In this document: positions 31,975 through 41,091 of the stretch, in pieces
Layout of the letters: each line of letters begins with the position of its first letter
Numbering within the stretch: position 1 is the stretch's first letter
NCBI GenBank assembly: GCA_002309175.1
Contig: DBWX01000002.1
Span: 1,905-57,438 of the forward strand
Length of the DNA: 55,534 nt
Direction of reading: 5' to 3'
Origin: Ruminococcaceae bacterium UBA1227
Lineage (GTDB): Bacteria > Bacillota > Clostridia > Oscillospirales > Acutalibacteraceae
Made by a program: the position numbers and the translations under genes
The notes under the pieces: generated by a model
Database searches by the model: none
What the model saw: the letters and a program-made list of their open reading frames with translations, nothing else
What the model was told of the DNA's origin: nothing

Positions 31975-33336
31975 TTATTTTAACTTAGTGAGATCCAGGT
32001 CGGGCATGTTAGCCATGTTGCCCATGCGTTTCATGGCCCTTCTGGACTGTTTGCTGTTCATCTGCTTGAACATTTTCTGCATCTGCCGATATTGAGCGAG
32101 GAGCCTGTTTACATCTTCAACCTGCTGTCCGCATCCTGCGGCTATGCGCTTCTTGCGGGAACCGTTGATGATGTCGGGTTTCTCTCTCTCCTGCGGCGTC
32201 ATTGACTGAATAATAGCCTGAAGTCTGTCAAACTGTTTTTCGTCAACTTCAATATCTTTTGCCTGCTTGCCCAGTCCCGGTATCATACCGAGGAGGTCCT
32301 GCATCGGTCCGAGTTTTCTGACCTGCTGCAGGTTGGTAAGAAGGTCATTAAGATCAAATTTGTTTTTTCTGAGCTTTTTCTCAAGCTCAATCGCGGCCTG
32401 CTCGTCGAACTCCTTCTCCGCCTTCTCTATGAGGGAGAGCATGTCGCCCATTCCGAGAATTCGGGAGGCCATACGCTCCGGATGGAAGACGTCGAGGTCG
32501 TCGAGCTTCTCGCCGGTACCGACGAACTTTATCGGCTTGCCGGTAATCGCTCTCGCCGAGAGCGCGGCACCGCCTCGCGTGTCGCCGTCGAGCTTTGTCA
32601 GCACGAGTCCGTCGAGACCGAGATCGTCGTTGAATGTCTGTGCGACATTTACGGCATCCTGACCGGTCATGGCGTCGACAACAAGCAGGATTTCATGCGG
32701 GTGAACTTCCGCCTTTATGTTGCGGAGCTCCTCCATGAGCTGTTCGTCGATATGCAAACGGCCTGCGGTATCAAGGAAGACATAGTCATAACCCTGATCC
32801 TTAGCCAGTTTTATCGCTTCACTCGCGATGGTGACCGGATTGTCCTGTCCCATTTCAAAGACCGGGACACCAATCTGTTCACCGAGTACCTGGAGCTGTT
32901 TTATAGCCGCAGGTCTGTAAACGTCGCACGCGACGAGAAGAGGTCTGTGGTTCTCGCTCTTCAGGCGCTTCGCGATTTTCGCGCAGTGCGTTGTCTTACC
33001 TGAACCCTGAAGTCCGCACATCATGACTATTGTCGGAGGATGCTGGGCTATGGTGAGCCTCGTATGGGTTCCGCCCATGAGCTCGGTAAGTTCTTCGTTT
33101 ACTATCTTTATGACCATCTGCGCCGGCGTGAGGCTCTTCATGACCTCGGCGCCTATGGCTCGTTCTGTCACTGCATTGGTAAAGTCCTTAGCAACTTTGT
33201 AGCTGACGTCCGCCTCCAAAAGTGCGAGCCGGACCTCACGCATGGCTTCCTTGACGTCTGATTCAGTCAAAGAGCCCTTGCTCTTCAGCCTGGAAAACGC
33301 AGCCTCCAGCCTGTCGGACAAGCCTTCGAATGCCAT
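31975..33336 (-). CDS. ffh: Signal recognition particle GTPase
   Basis: 453 aa. NG domain (1-295) with GTPase motifs GLQGSGKTTHCAKIA (about 109), DTAGR (about 190) and TKLDGD (about 247), then the Met-rich M domain (about 320-440: MQKMFKQMNSKQSRRAMKRMGNM) that binds SRP RNA and signal peptides. Delivers nascent membrane proteins to FtsY. Co-transcribed with ylxM 12 bases upstream. The SRP RNA gene itself is not in this window. Confidence 0.97.
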   Translation of the reverse strand: MAFEGLSDRLEAAFSRLKSKGSLTESDVKEAMREVRLALLEADVSYKVAKDFTNAVTERAIGAEVMKSLTPAQMVIKIVNEELTELMGGTHTRLTIAQHPPTIVMMCGLQGSGKTTHCAKIAKRLKSENHRPLLVACDVYRPAAIKQLQVLGEQIGVPVFEMGQDNPVTIASEAIKLAKDQGYDYVFLDTAGRLHIDEQLMEELRNIKAEVHPHEILLVVDAMTGQDAVNVAQTFNDDLGLDGLVLTKLDGDTRGGAALSARAITGKPIKFVGTGEKLDDLDVFHPERMASRILGMGDMLSLIEKAEKEFDEQAAIELEKKLRKNKFDLNDLLTNLQQVRKLGPMQDLLGMIPGLGKQAKDIEVDEKQFDRLQAIIQSMTPQEREKPDIINGSRKKRIAAGCGQQVEDVNRLLAQYRQMQKMFKQMNSKQSRRAMKRMGNMANMPDLDLTKLK

Positions 33337-33348
33337 TGTCTAACTCCT

Positions 33349-33723
33349 TTATACTTCTTCGTTGTTAAGAGTCTGAGCAATAAGCTTGATTCTGACGACA
33401 GCCTCGTTGATATCTCTTGAGAGGCCTGTACGCATATTGCTTTCATTGATGAGTTCGGCGCAGTCGAGTATCTCGTTGAGTCCCGTACGGACTTCCTCAA
33501 AACGCCTTGCGAGACCAAGTCGCTCTTCCATCTCAAAAAGCTGTCCTTCAGCGCGCTTTATGGCATCCCTGACGCCCTGGCGCGTTATGCCTTCGTTCTC
33601 GGCAATTTCCGAAAGTGACAAGTCATCATTGTAATAGTATTCTATGAAAGATCTCTGCTTCTCGGTAAGCATGTCACCGTAAAAGTCGAGCAATACACTT
33701 ATTACTTCAAAGTTTTTTGCCAC
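33349..33723 (-). CDS. ylxM: YlxM/p13-type HTH protein
   Basis: 124 aa UPF0122 protein with a sigma-70 region 4-like helix-turn-helix (LSLSEIAENEGITRQGVRDAIKRAE, about 33-57). Its place directly before ffh is conserved in Firmicutes; in streptococci YlxM modulates SRP GTPase activity. First gene of the operon, behind a consensus promoter. Confidence 0.92.
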   Translation of the reverse strand: MAKNFEVISVLLDFYGDMLTEKQRSFIEYYYNDDLSLSEIAENEGITRQGVRDAIKRAEGQLFEMEERLGLARRFEEVRTGLNEILDCAELINESNMRTGLSRDINEAVVRIKLIAQTLNNEEV

Positions 33724-33757
33724 TGAAAGACCGCCCCCTATCTTATTTTTCCCCGTT

Positions 33758-33780
33758 GTGTAAAGGCGTTTTCTTTACAC
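33758..33780. promoter_or_regulatory. Palindromic operator candidate, promoter-proximal copy
   Basis: GTGTAAAG-GCGTTTT-CTTTACAC, perfect 8-bp arms with a 7-base spacer, between the ylxM -10 and start codon. A second copy of the same palindrome lies at 33859-33881. Confidence 0.65.
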
Positions 33781-33791
33781 TTTGCTCATTA

Positions 33792-33820
33792 ATTATAATA
33801 AGAGAAAACGGCTCTGTCAA
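33792..33820 (-). promoter_or_regulatory. Consensus promoter of the ylxM-ffh operon
   Basis: Minus strand TTGACA (33815-33820), 17-base spacer, TATAAT (33792-33797): full sigma-A consensus. The spacer is also one arm of the hairpin AAAACGGCTC/GAGCCGTTTT (33805-33814, 33832-33841), which resembles a bidirectional terminator. Confidence 0.85.
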
Positions 33821-33858
33821 GCGAAAAATTTGAGCCGTTTTTTTAAACACAACATATT

Positions 33859-33881
33859 GTGTAAAGCGCAAAACTTTACAC
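33859..33881. promoter_or_regulatory. Palindromic operator candidate, upstream copy
   Basis: GTGTAAAG-CGCAAAA-CTTTACAC (flanked by TT and AA, extending the arms to 10 bp). Centre 101 bp from the downstream copy, with the consensus promoter between them. Confidence 0.6.
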
Positions 33882-33886
33882 AAGAA

Positions 33887-33914
33887 AGCCTTCAGGTCAG
33901 GTGTCCTGAAGGCT
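33887..33914 (-). terminator. Terminator after recO
   Basis: 10-bp stem AGCCTTCAGG/CCTGAAGGCT with the recO stop codon in the 8-base loop, so one arm is recO coding sequence; minus-strand tail TTTCTTGTG is a modest U-tract. Confidence 0.7.
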
Positions 33915-34640
33915 CTTTAAAAAGTCCAGTGTTTTGAAGTGTCTCCCCGTGTGTTCCAGGGCATAATTCTCGGTCACCGCGGTCAGTTCGCGCTGCGCCC
34001 CGTCCGCGAGCGAGAAGTCGAAGACCTTCTTCGGCTCGCTGTAGACTATGTGACGCATGGCGGTGACCGTGCTTATCGAAATCGGATTTAAAGCGGTGTC
34101 CGCACCGCAGTCGCTGCACAGCAGACTGCCGTTTTTAATGTCAAAATACATATTATCTGACTCAAAAGCTCCGCACTCCGCACACGCGATGAGGTTCGGG
34201 GCGTAGCCCGAAATCGCGAGCGAGCGCAGCTCCGCGACAGACTTCACCTGCGGTGTCGGCAGCTTTTTCTTCGAGAGAAGGAAAAGCGAGTTTAAAAGCA
34301 GTTTCAGCAGGTCCTCGCACTCCGCGTTCTCCGGCGCGAGTTCGCCGAAGAGCTCTGCGAGATAAAAGGCAGTGCTCAGGTTTTCAATGTCCGACCGAAG
34401 GTCGAAGAAAACCTCCTTCTCAACTGCCGAGTTGACATTGTAGGAATCCGCGCCGCGGTAAAAGACGAAGTCCGAATACGCAAGCAGCTGGGTCCCCGCC
34501 AGGTTCTTGTTCTTTATGGTCTTTCCGCCCGTGGCGAAAGCCCGGATAAGGCCGTACTTTGATGTCAGAACGGTAATGAGGCGATCGGACTCCCTGACGT
34601 TCTGCTCTTTGATAACGAGACCGTCAGTTTTTATGTGCAT
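33897..34640 (-). CDS. recO: DNA repair protein RecO
   Basis: 247 aa. N-terminal OB fold (MHIKTDGLVIKEQNVRESDRLITVLTSKYGLIRAFATGG) and C-terminal helical domain with a four-Cys zinc motif (CAEC near 157, CSDC near 180). RecO loads RecA onto SSB-coated DNA with RecR. Last gene of phoH-ybeY-era-mutS2-recO, 18 bases after mutS2. Confidence 0.93.
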   Translation of the reverse strand: MHIKTDGLVIKEQNVRESDRLITVLTSKYGLIRAFATGGKTIKNKNLAGTQLLAYSDFVFYRGADSYNVNSAVEKEVFFDLRSDIENLSTAFYLAELFGELAPENAECEDLLKLLLNSLFLLSKKKLPTPQVKSVAELRSLAISGYAPNLIACAECGAFESDNMYFDIKNGSLLCSDCGADTALNPISISTVTAMRHIVYSEPKKVFDFSLADGAQRELTAVTENYALEHTGRHFKTLDFLKSLQDT

Positions 34641-34658
34641 TTCGATCGCCTCCTTCTC

Positions 34659-37043
34659 CTATTTCATCTTAACTATTGTCACACCGTCCTCGCCCTCACC
34701 GAAGGTGCCGAGGCGGTGTTCTTTTACATGCGGGTTCTTCGAGAGATACTTTCCGACCTCTTTCCTGAGTACACCCGTACCTTTACCGTGTATTACGGTA
34801 AACTCCTCTATGCCGAGGCGCAGCTGCATATCGATAAAGCGGTCCAGCTCCAGTATCGCCTCGTCAGATGCCATTCCGCGCAGGTCTATTGATGTCTTCA
34901 CTGCGAGGTCGGACTTCGAGGTCATGGTGCGCTTCACGCTGCGCGTGCCGCCCGTCTCCTTCTTCTTCTGCCCTTCGAGAAGACGCAGGTTCGAGAGAGG
35001 TGTCCTGCTCTTCATTATACCGGATGTGACCTCGACCATTCCCTTCTTGTCGGGAAGCGCCGAGACGGTGGCGGTTGTGCCGAGATCGGCAATTACAACC
35101 GTATCGCCCACGACGAGGTCACGGGGCAGGACATAGTCCTCTTCCTGCGCAAGCGCAACTATCGGATTCGTGATATCGTCGAGTGTACCCTGGTGACGTT
35201 TAATGACAGACTTCGCGTCGGCAGAGAGCTGTGACAGATCTGAGGAATTCTTCCTCTCCTTCTTGAGCCTGTCAATGTCATCGAGGAAGGCAGCGGCCTC
35301 TCTCCTCGCCTGCTCAACTATTTTCATGGCCTCTGAACGGGCCTTTTCTATCTCATCGTTTTTCAGTTTCTCGACGCTGTCGCGAAGTTCTTCCGCCCTG
35401 GCCTTTTCAGCCTGTGCCTGTGCCGAGAGTTCGAGAGCCTTCTCATGCTCGGACTCCATGGCTATGCGCGAGGATTCGAGCTGCTCTATGACATCCTCAA
35501 ACTGAGAGTTCTCGGCGGATACCAGTTCACGGGCGCGGTCGACGACGGCCCCCGGCATGCCGAGGCGCTCTGAGATTGCGAATGCATTTGAGCGTCCGGG
35601 CGCGCCTATGAGAAGGCGGTACGTCGGCGACAGGGTGTCTACGTTGAATTCGCAGCAGCCGTTCTCTACGCGCGGCGTCTGCAGCGCATACGCCTTAAGT
35701 TCAGCGTAGTGAGTGGTTGCCGCCACCTTGGCACCCTGTGAGGCGAGCCTCTCGAGTACCGAGATGGCGAGCGCCGCGCCCTCTACCGGGTCAGTGCCCG
35801 CTCCGAGTTCATCTATCAGGCAGAGACTGTGTGAGTCAGCCCTCTTTATTATGTCGACAATATTCGTCATATGCGCGGAGAAAGTGGAGAGCGACTGCTC
35901 TATGCTCTGGTCGTCTCCTATGTCCGCGAATACATCTTTGAATATCGCCATCCTGCTGTTATCAGCAACAGGTATCATAAGTCCGGATGCCGCCATCAGC
36001 GACAGCAGTCCTATGGTTTTAATCGATACGGTCTTACCGCCCGTGTTCGGTCCGGTAATGACCAGGGTGTCAAAGTCCTCGCCGAGGCGGATATCGGTAG
36101 CGACAACCGTCTTCGGATCGATTAAAGGATGCCTTGCACCCTTTATGTCGATTACGCCCTCATCGTTGAGAATAGGCTCGGATGCCTTCATCGCATACGC
36201 GAGCTGTGCCTTTGCAAATATGAAATTCAGTACTATGGCAGCCTCGTAAGATTTCTTCGTCTCCTCATAGACATCTCCGACCATGGCCGAGAGTTCAGCC
36301 AGGATACGCTCCATCTCATCGCGCTCTTTGGACTGAAGAACACGTATCTCGTTGTTCGCCTCAACCACGGACATCGGCTCAATGAAGACCGTAGCTCCGC
36401 TGTCTGATGTATCCTGAACAACGCCGGCAACCTCACCCTTGTGCTCACGTTTTACGGGCACGACGTATCTGCCGTTTCGCATTGTGACTATGGCGTCCTG
36501 AAGGGCAGTCTGGTAATGCTGTGAATGCACGATATGGTCCAGCTGCTCCCTGATTTTATTCTCCTGCCTGCGAAGAGCCTTTCTTATGTCGGAGAGTTCT
36601 GGTGACGCCTCGTCCGCCATCTCCTCCTCGGAAAGAATACAGAAGAAAATGCGCTCCTCAACACTCATATGAGGGATGAGGGCGTTGAAATATTTATTGA
36701 TGCAGGTCTCCATGCTCTCGCACTGGTTGTACCAGTCACGAAGCGCGCGTATTGCGCGGAGTGTTGACGCACAGTCGAGCAGGTCCTTCATTGAGAGAAT
36801 TCCTCCGCTTGACGCGATGTGCATGAGACCGTTTACGTTTTTGAGACCGCCGAATGAGGGACCGCCGAACTTCGCGAGGAGCACGTACGCGTCCACCGTC
36901 TCCGAAAGGAGGATCTTCGCGGACTCAAGATCTTTCGACGGCACGAGTTCCATAGCCATATCATAAGCGTCCGGGCACGAAGTCTGTGCAGCCAGGCGCT
37001 CAAGTATCTTATCAAAATCAAGTGCCGCAAAATGCTTGTTCAT
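34659..37043 (-). CDS. mutS2: Endonuclease MutS2 (MutSB)
   Basis: 794 aa, full length. MutS-like clamp and core helices (1-300), ATPase domain with TGPNTGGKTVS (about 336), LIDELGAGTDP Walker B (about 412) and ATTHYAELK, a coiled-coil (about 515-620) and the C-terminal Smr nuclease domain (about 725-794: IDLRGMASDEA, VIHGKGTGVLR). In Bacillus MutS2 splits collided ribosomes and in other bacteria limits recombination. 10 bases after era. Confidence 0.95.
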   Translation of the reverse strand: MNKHFAALDFDKILERLAAQTSCPDAYDMAMELVPSKDLESAKILLSETVDAYVLLAKFGGPSFGGLKNVNGLMHIASSGGILSMKDLLDCASTLRAIRALRDWYNQCESMETCINKYFNALIPHMSVEERIFFCILSEEEMADEASPELSDIRKALRRQENKIREQLDHIVHSQHYQTALQDAIVTMRNGRYVVPVKREHKGEVAGVVQDTSDSGATVFIEPMSVVEANNEIRVLQSKERDEMERILAELSAMVGDVYEETKKSYEAAIVLNFIFAKAQLAYAMKASEPILNDEGVIDIKGARHPLIDPKTVVATDIRLGEDFDTLVITGPNTGGKTVSIKTIGLLSLMAASGLMIPVADNSRMAIFKDVFADIGDDQSIEQSLSTFSAHMTNIVDIIKRADSHSLCLIDELGAGTDPVEGAALAISVLERLASQGAKVAATTHYAELKAYALQTPRVENGCCEFNVDTLSPTYRLLIGAPGRSNAFAISERLGMPGAVVDRARELVSAENSQFEDVIEQLESSRIAMESEHEKALELSAQAQAEKARAEELRDSVEKLKNDEIEKARSEAMKIVEQARREAAAFLDDIDRLKKERKNSSDLSQLSADAKSVIKRHQGTLDDITNPIVALAQEEDYVLPRDLVVGDTVVIADLGTTATVSALPDKKGMVEVTSGIMKSRTPLSNLRLLEGQKKKETGGTRSVKRTMTSKSDLAVKTSIDLRGMASDEAILELDRFIDMQLRLGIEEFTVIHGKGTGVLRKEVGKYLSKNPHVKEHRLGTFGEGEDGVTIVKMK

Positions 37044-37053
37044 TTCTTTTTAC

Positions 37054-37953
37054 CTATTCATTGTCCAATCCGAAATTATGTATGAGGGCCTCCCTGTCAC
37101 GCCAGCCTTCCTTTACCTTCACCCAGCACTGAAGGTTTATATGGCAGTCAAAGAATCTTTCCATATCCTGACGCGCATAAGTTGAGACCTTCTTGAGCAT
37201 TGAGCCGTTCTTTCCGATTATGATACCCTTGTGGGTCTCCCGCTCGCAGTAGATTACGGCCTCTATGTCAAGTATGTCGGAGTCCTCCCGCTCACGCATC
37301 TTCTCAATGCTGACGGCCACGCCGTGCGGGACCTCCTTGTCGAGAAGCCGAAGCAGCTTCTCGCGTATAATCTCCCCTGCAATAACCCGCTCCGGCTGGT
37401 CCGTCAGCGTGTCATCCGGGAAGTAGTGTACGGACGGCTGTGCGAGCTTTTCAAGCTCGTCGAGCAGCTCGTCCACAGCCGTGCCTTTGACGGCTGATAC
37501 CGGCACCACGGCCGCAAAGTCATAAAGCTCCGAGTAGGTCGTGATACGTGATAAAACCGCACTCATATCCGGCAGGGTATCAATCTTGTTTATGGCGAGC
37601 ACTACCGGGACATCAAGCTTTCTGAATTTCTCAATAAGCTCGAGTTCGCCGGGTTTTACATCGCCCTCAGCCTCCACGACAAAGAGGCATGCGTCAACGC
37701 CGCCGATACTGTCCGTCACGGCGCGCACCATGTTTTCACCGAGCTTGTTCTTCGGCCTGTGATAGCCGGGCGTGTCGGTGAATACAAGTTGACAGGCGCC
37801 CCTTGTGAGGACGCCCATTATTTTCGTTCTTGTAGTCTGCGGCTTGGAAGACACTATGGCAATCTTCGTGCCGAGGACCTTGTTAAGAAGCGAGGATTTG
37901 CCTACGTTCGGGCAACCTACGATGGCAATGAACGCTGTCGTCGTGTTCGGCAT
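37054..37953 (-). CDS. era: GTPase Era
   Basis: 299 aa. G1 GCPNVGKS (13-20), G3 DTPGYHRPKNKLGE, G4 NKID, G5 VSAVKG, then the C-terminal KH domain (about 205-290: IIIGKNGSMLKKV). Era binds the 3' end of 16S rRNA and checks 30S assembly. Start shares one base with the ybeY stop (TAATG). Confidence 0.96.
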   Translation of the reverse strand: MPNTTTAFIAIVGCPNVGKSSLLNKVLGTKIAIVSSKPQTTRTKIMGVLTRGACQLVFTDTPGYHRPKNKLGENMVRAVTDSIGGVDACLFVVEAEGDVKPGELELIEKFRKLDVPVVLAINKIDTLPDMSAVLSRITTYSELYDFAAVVPVSAVKGTAVDELLDELEKLAQPSVHYFPDDTLTDQPERVIAGEIIREKLLRLLDKEVPHGVAVSIEKMREREDSDILDIEAVIYCERETHKGIIIGKNGSMLKKVSTYARQDMERFFDCHINLQCWVKVKEGWRDREALIHNFGLDNE

Positions 37954-38459
37954 TATGAGTCTCCCATATAGTAGCTGCCGTCCCTCTTGAGTCCGAGCTC
38001 AGTCAGGGCCTGTTCCTCTTTCTCACGCATGTGGAGGAGTTCCAGACCGCCGTTCTCGTGATCGTATCCGAGGAGGTGCAGCATTGAGTGTACGGTGAGA
38101 TAGCCGACCTCGCGCTGGATACCGTGTCCGTAGCGCTCAGCCTGTTCAACCGCCTTTTCGAGTGATATTACGATGTCACCGAGCTGTGCTTCGCCGGTGT
38201 CGAGATTTATGTCATAGACACCGTTTACCCCGAGCGGGAAGGAGAGCACGTCAGTCTCCTTGTCGATGTTTCTGTGCTCGCGGTTGAGTTCACGGATCTT
38301 CTCGTTGTCCACGAGTGTTACCGAGACCTCGGCGTCTCCCTCAAAATTCTCCATTGTAAGAACCGCTGTGCAGCAACGGCGAATCAACATACGAAGTCCC
38401 TTCGGAACCTTTATTGTCTTCTGATCGTTTGTGATTACAACCTTTACTTTATTTGCCAC
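37953..38459 (-). CDS. ybeY: Endoribonuclease YbeY
   Basis: 168 aa from GTG 38459, which has GGAGGG 8 bases upstream; the frame is open nine codons further but without a ribosome binding site. Zinc motif HSMLHLLGYDH (His-x3-His-x5-His) is intact. YbeY acts in 16S rRNA 3' maturation and ribosome quality control. Its start overlaps the phoH end by 11 bases. Confidence 0.93.
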   Translation of the reverse strand: MANKVKVVITNDQKTIKVPKGLRMLIRRCCTAVLTMENFEGDAEVSVTLVDNEKIRELNREHRNIDKETDVLSFPLGVNGVYDINLDTGEAQLGDIVISLEKAVEQAERYGHGIQREVGYLTVHSMLHLLGYDHENGGLELLHMREKEEQALTELGLKRDGSYYMGDS

Positions 38460-39426
38460 GATTCTTTCCCTCCTTTTTTTCGGCATAACGTTCGTAAGCT
38501 TTTACTATTTCCTGAACGAGATGGTGTCTTACAACATCACGCTCGTCAAATTTCACTGTTGTGATTCCCTCTATGTTCTTTAAGATTTTCGTGACCTCAA
38601 CGAGTCCCGACTTCTTTCCTCCGGGCAGGTCTATCTGGGTGACATCGCCCGTGATTACCGCCTTGGAACCGTTGCCGAGACGGGTCAGGAACATCTTCAT
38701 CTGCTCCGATGTAGTGTTCTGCGCCTCGTCAAGTATTATGAAACTCTCATCGAGGGTCCTGCCTCGCATGTATGCGAGGGGTGCGACCTCGATGACGCCG
38801 CGCTCCATCTGTTTCTGGAAGCCGTCGGCTCCGAACATCTCAAACAGCGCGTCGTAGAGAGGTCGCAGGTAAGGGTCGACCTTCTGCTGAAGGTCGCCGG
38901 GCAGAAAGCCCAGGCTCTCGCCTGCCTCCACGGCCGGACGGGTCAGGATTATCCTGTTTACCTCCTTCGCCTTGAAGGCCTTAACGGCCATGGCGACGGC
39001 GAGGTAGGTCTTGCCGGTACCCGCCGGTCCGATTCCGAATACGACGGTGTTGTCGTTTATGGCATCAATATACCGTCTCTGTCCGAGAGTCTTGGCCTTT
39101 ATCGGTTTGCCGCTCGCGGTTATACATATACAGTCGGACATGAGCTTCTTAAGCTCCGCATCCTGTCCGCCCTTCGTCATTTCGATGACGTAGCGGACAT
39201 TCTGCTCGTTTAACTCCTCCCCTTTTGAGAGGAGTGCAAAGAGACCGTCCACCGACTTCGCGGCGGCCTCAACGGCTTCCTCATCACCCGTTATCTTTAT
39301 GGTGTCTCCGCGGGTGATTACGGTGACTCCGTATTCGTTCTCGAGAATTTTTATGTTCTCATCAAGGCTCCCGAAGAGCCCGAGGACATTCTCAAAATTG
39401 TCAAATTGAATCAGTTTTTCCGACAT
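38449..39426 (-). CDS. phoH: PhoH-family ATPase
   Basis: 325 aa from ATG 39426 (MSEKLIQFDNF) with AAGGTG upstream. N-terminal KH-like region (about 1-105) and the PhoH NTPase domain with GPAGTGKTYLAVAMAV (about 133-148) and IILDEAQNTTSEQMKMFLTR. Its place before ybeY is conserved; a role in RNA metabolism is likely. First gene of the operon. Confidence 0.93.
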   Translation of the reverse strand: MSEKLIQFDNFENVLGLFGSLDENIKILENEYGVTVITRGDTIKITGDEEAVEAAAKSVDGLFALLSKGEELNEQNVRYVIEMTKGGQDAELKKLMSDCICITASGKPIKAKTLGQRRYIDAINDNTVVFGIGPAGTGKTYLAVAMAVKAFKAKEVNRIILTRPAVEAGESLGFLPGDLQQKVDPYLRPLYDALFEMFGADGFQKQMERGVIEVAPLAYMRGRTLDESFIILDEAQNTTSEQMKMFLTRLGNGSKAVITGDVTQIDLPGGKKSGLVEVTKILKNIEGITTVKFDERDVVRHHLVQEIVKAYERYAEKKEGKNRGK

Positions 39427-39457
39427 ATCAAGCACCTTTGTTTAAATACATAAGATA

Positions 39458-39485
39458 ATTATAACAGTTTTACATAAAAAGTTAA
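39458..39485 (-). promoter_or_regulatory. phoH operon promoter
   Basis: Minus strand TTAACT (39480-39485), 16-base spacer, TATAAT (39458-39463), about 32 bases before the start codon. Confidence 0.6.
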
Positions 39486-39551
39486 TGAGCATTTTATACA
39501 ATTTTCACATTTTCTGCTTGTATGTTCTTTATAGCGCGCGCCCGCCCGCTC

Positions 39552-39580
39552 TTGTAAAGAAAGGGTGTTTATGCTAAAAT
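39552..39580 (+). promoter_or_regulatory. Promoter of the Cys-rich protein/DUF1015 pair
   Basis: TTGTAA (39552-39557), 17-base spacer, extended -10 TGCTAAAAT (TAAAAT at 39575-39580), 33 bases before the GTG start. A short GC-only block (about 39533-39549) sits just upstream. Confidence 0.6.
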
Positions 39581-39612
39581 TTTTCTATTAAAAAACGCGA
39601 GGAAGTGCAGTC

Positions 39613-39828
39613 GTGAGTAAGCTTTACAACTCAGATATAACCCCGGCATGTGAATACTGCAAGCACGGTCGCCTGACCCCTGATGAGACGGGCGTCCTCT
39701 GTGTCAAAAACGGCATTATGCTGCCCGATTCATCATGCAAGTCATTCAAGTACGATGTTTTGAAACGCAGGCCCAAGAGACAGCTTCCCATCTTCTCCGA
39801 CTACTCGGAGGAGGACTTCACACTCTAA
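39613..39828 (+). CDS. Small Cys-rich conserved protein
   Basis: 71 aa; GTG start behind GAGGAAG. Four Cys in a CEYC...LC...SC pattern (residues about 13-43) suggest a zinc knuckle, and the C-terminus is basic then acidic (KRRPKRQ; SEEDF). Small proteins of this kind are common before DUF1015 genes in Clostridia. Co-transcribed with DUF1015, 11 bases apart. Function unknown. Confidence 0.75.
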   Translation: MSKLYNSDITPACEYCKHGRLTPDETGVLCVKNGIMLPDSSCKSFKYDVLKRRPKRQLPIFSDYSEEDFTL

Positions 39829-39839
39829 GGAGACGTATT

Positions 39840-41087
39840 ATGTCAGTTTTCAGACCATTTCGGGCAGTAAGACCGATGCCGTCCTATGCCCGGCTTGTCG
39901 CAGCGCTCCCATACGATGTAATGACATCTGACGAGGCCCGCGAGAAGGTAAAGGACAACCCCTACTCATTCCTGCATGTTGACAAAGCGGAGATAGACCT
40001 GCCCATCGGCACTGACCTCTACTCCGACGAAGTTTATGCCAAGGCGGCACAGAATCTCAAAAGCCTTGAGACAGACGAAATAATGCGTCAGGACAAGCAC
40101 GACTGCTTTTACATCTATGAGCAGACGTGGCTGGGCCGCACGCAGACAGGTCTTGTCGGCTGTGCCTCAATAGACGAGTACATGGACGGAAAGATCAAAA
40201 AACACGAGCTCACGCGGGCCGACAAGGAAGCGGACCGTATCCGCCACGTCGACACCTGCAACGCAAATACCGGTCCCATCTTCCTGACATACAAGGGCAA
40301 TGAGACTGTCGACAAAATCATAGACAACTACAAGAAGACAAATCTCCCCATATACGACTTTGAATCCGAGGGCGATGTAAAAAACCGCATCTGGGTAGTA
40401 AACAACGACACCGGCCTTACGGATAAGCTGGAGGAAGCGTTTAAAGAAGTGGACGCGCTCTACATCGCCGACGGTCACCACCGCTGCGCATCAGCCGTAA
40501 AGGTCGGTCAGAAGCGCAGGGAGGAAAATCCGGGTTACACCGGAGATGAGGAATTCAATTTCTTCCTTGCCGTCGCCTTCCCGAAAGACGAGCTCCGGAT
40601 TCTTGACTACAACCGCGTCATAAAGGACACAAACGGCCTCTCAAAAGAGGATCTTCTGAAAAAAATAAACGAGAACTTTGAAATTGAGACCACGCTGAGC
40701 GTGACTCCCTTCAGACCGGAAGAGCGCCACACCTTCGGCATGTACCTGGACAAAAGCTGGTACAAGCTCACGGCAAAGCCGGAAGTCATCAACGAGGATG
40801 ATCCTGTCGAGTCACTCGATGTCTCAATACTCCAGAAGAGCCTCATAGCTCCGGTTCTCGGCATAGAGGATCCGAGAACCGATCCGCGTATCGACTTTGT
40901 CGGCGGCATACGCGGTCTGTCCGAGCTCGAGCGTCGCTGCGGCGAGGACTGCAAACTCGCGTTTGCCCTCTTCCCCACCTCGCTGGACGAGCTCATCGCC
41001 ATCGCCGACGCCGGCGCACTCATGCCGCCGAAATCCACCTGGTTCGAGCCCAAACTCCTCTCGGGTCTCTTCATCCACAAACTTTAA
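39840..41087 (+). CDS. DUF1015 family protein
   Basis: 415 aa from ATG 39840, with AAGGAGA upstream. Family-typical motifs: FRPFRAVRP at the start, ALPYDVM (about 22), NPYSFLHVDKAEID, YIADGHHRCASA (about 215) and the C-terminal MPPKSTWFEPKLLSGLFIHKL. DUF1015 (also called SerK-related) proteins include a free-serine kinase subfamily; whether this member has that activity cannot be judged from the sequence. Ends before a perfect 30-base palindromic terminator. Confidence 0.9.
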   Translation: MSVFRPFRAVRPMPSYARLVAALPYDVMTSDEAREKVKDNPYSFLHVDKAEIDLPIGTDLYSDEVYAKAAQNLKSLETDEIMRQDKHDCFYIYEQTWLGRTQTGLVGCASIDEYMDGKIKKHELTRADKEADRIRHVDTCNANTGPIFLTYKGNETVDKIIDNYKKTNLPIYDFESEGDVKNRIWVVNNDTGLTDKLEEAFKEVDALYIADGHHRCASAVKVGQKRREENPGYTGDEEFNFFLAVAFPKDELRILDYNRVIKDTNGLSKEDLLKKINENFEIETTLSVTPFRPEERHTFGMYLDKSWYKLTAKPEVINEDDPVESLDVSILQKSLIAPVLGIEDPRTDPRIDFVGGIRGLSELERRCGEDCKLAFALFPTSLDELIAIADAGALMPPKSTWFEPKLLSGLFIHKL

Positions 41088-41091
41088 AACA

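Noticed and set aside
33857..33883. DnaA boxes or a replication origin
   Set aside because: TTGTGTAAA differs from TTATCCACA-type boxes and only two palindromes occur; dnaA and dnaN are absent.
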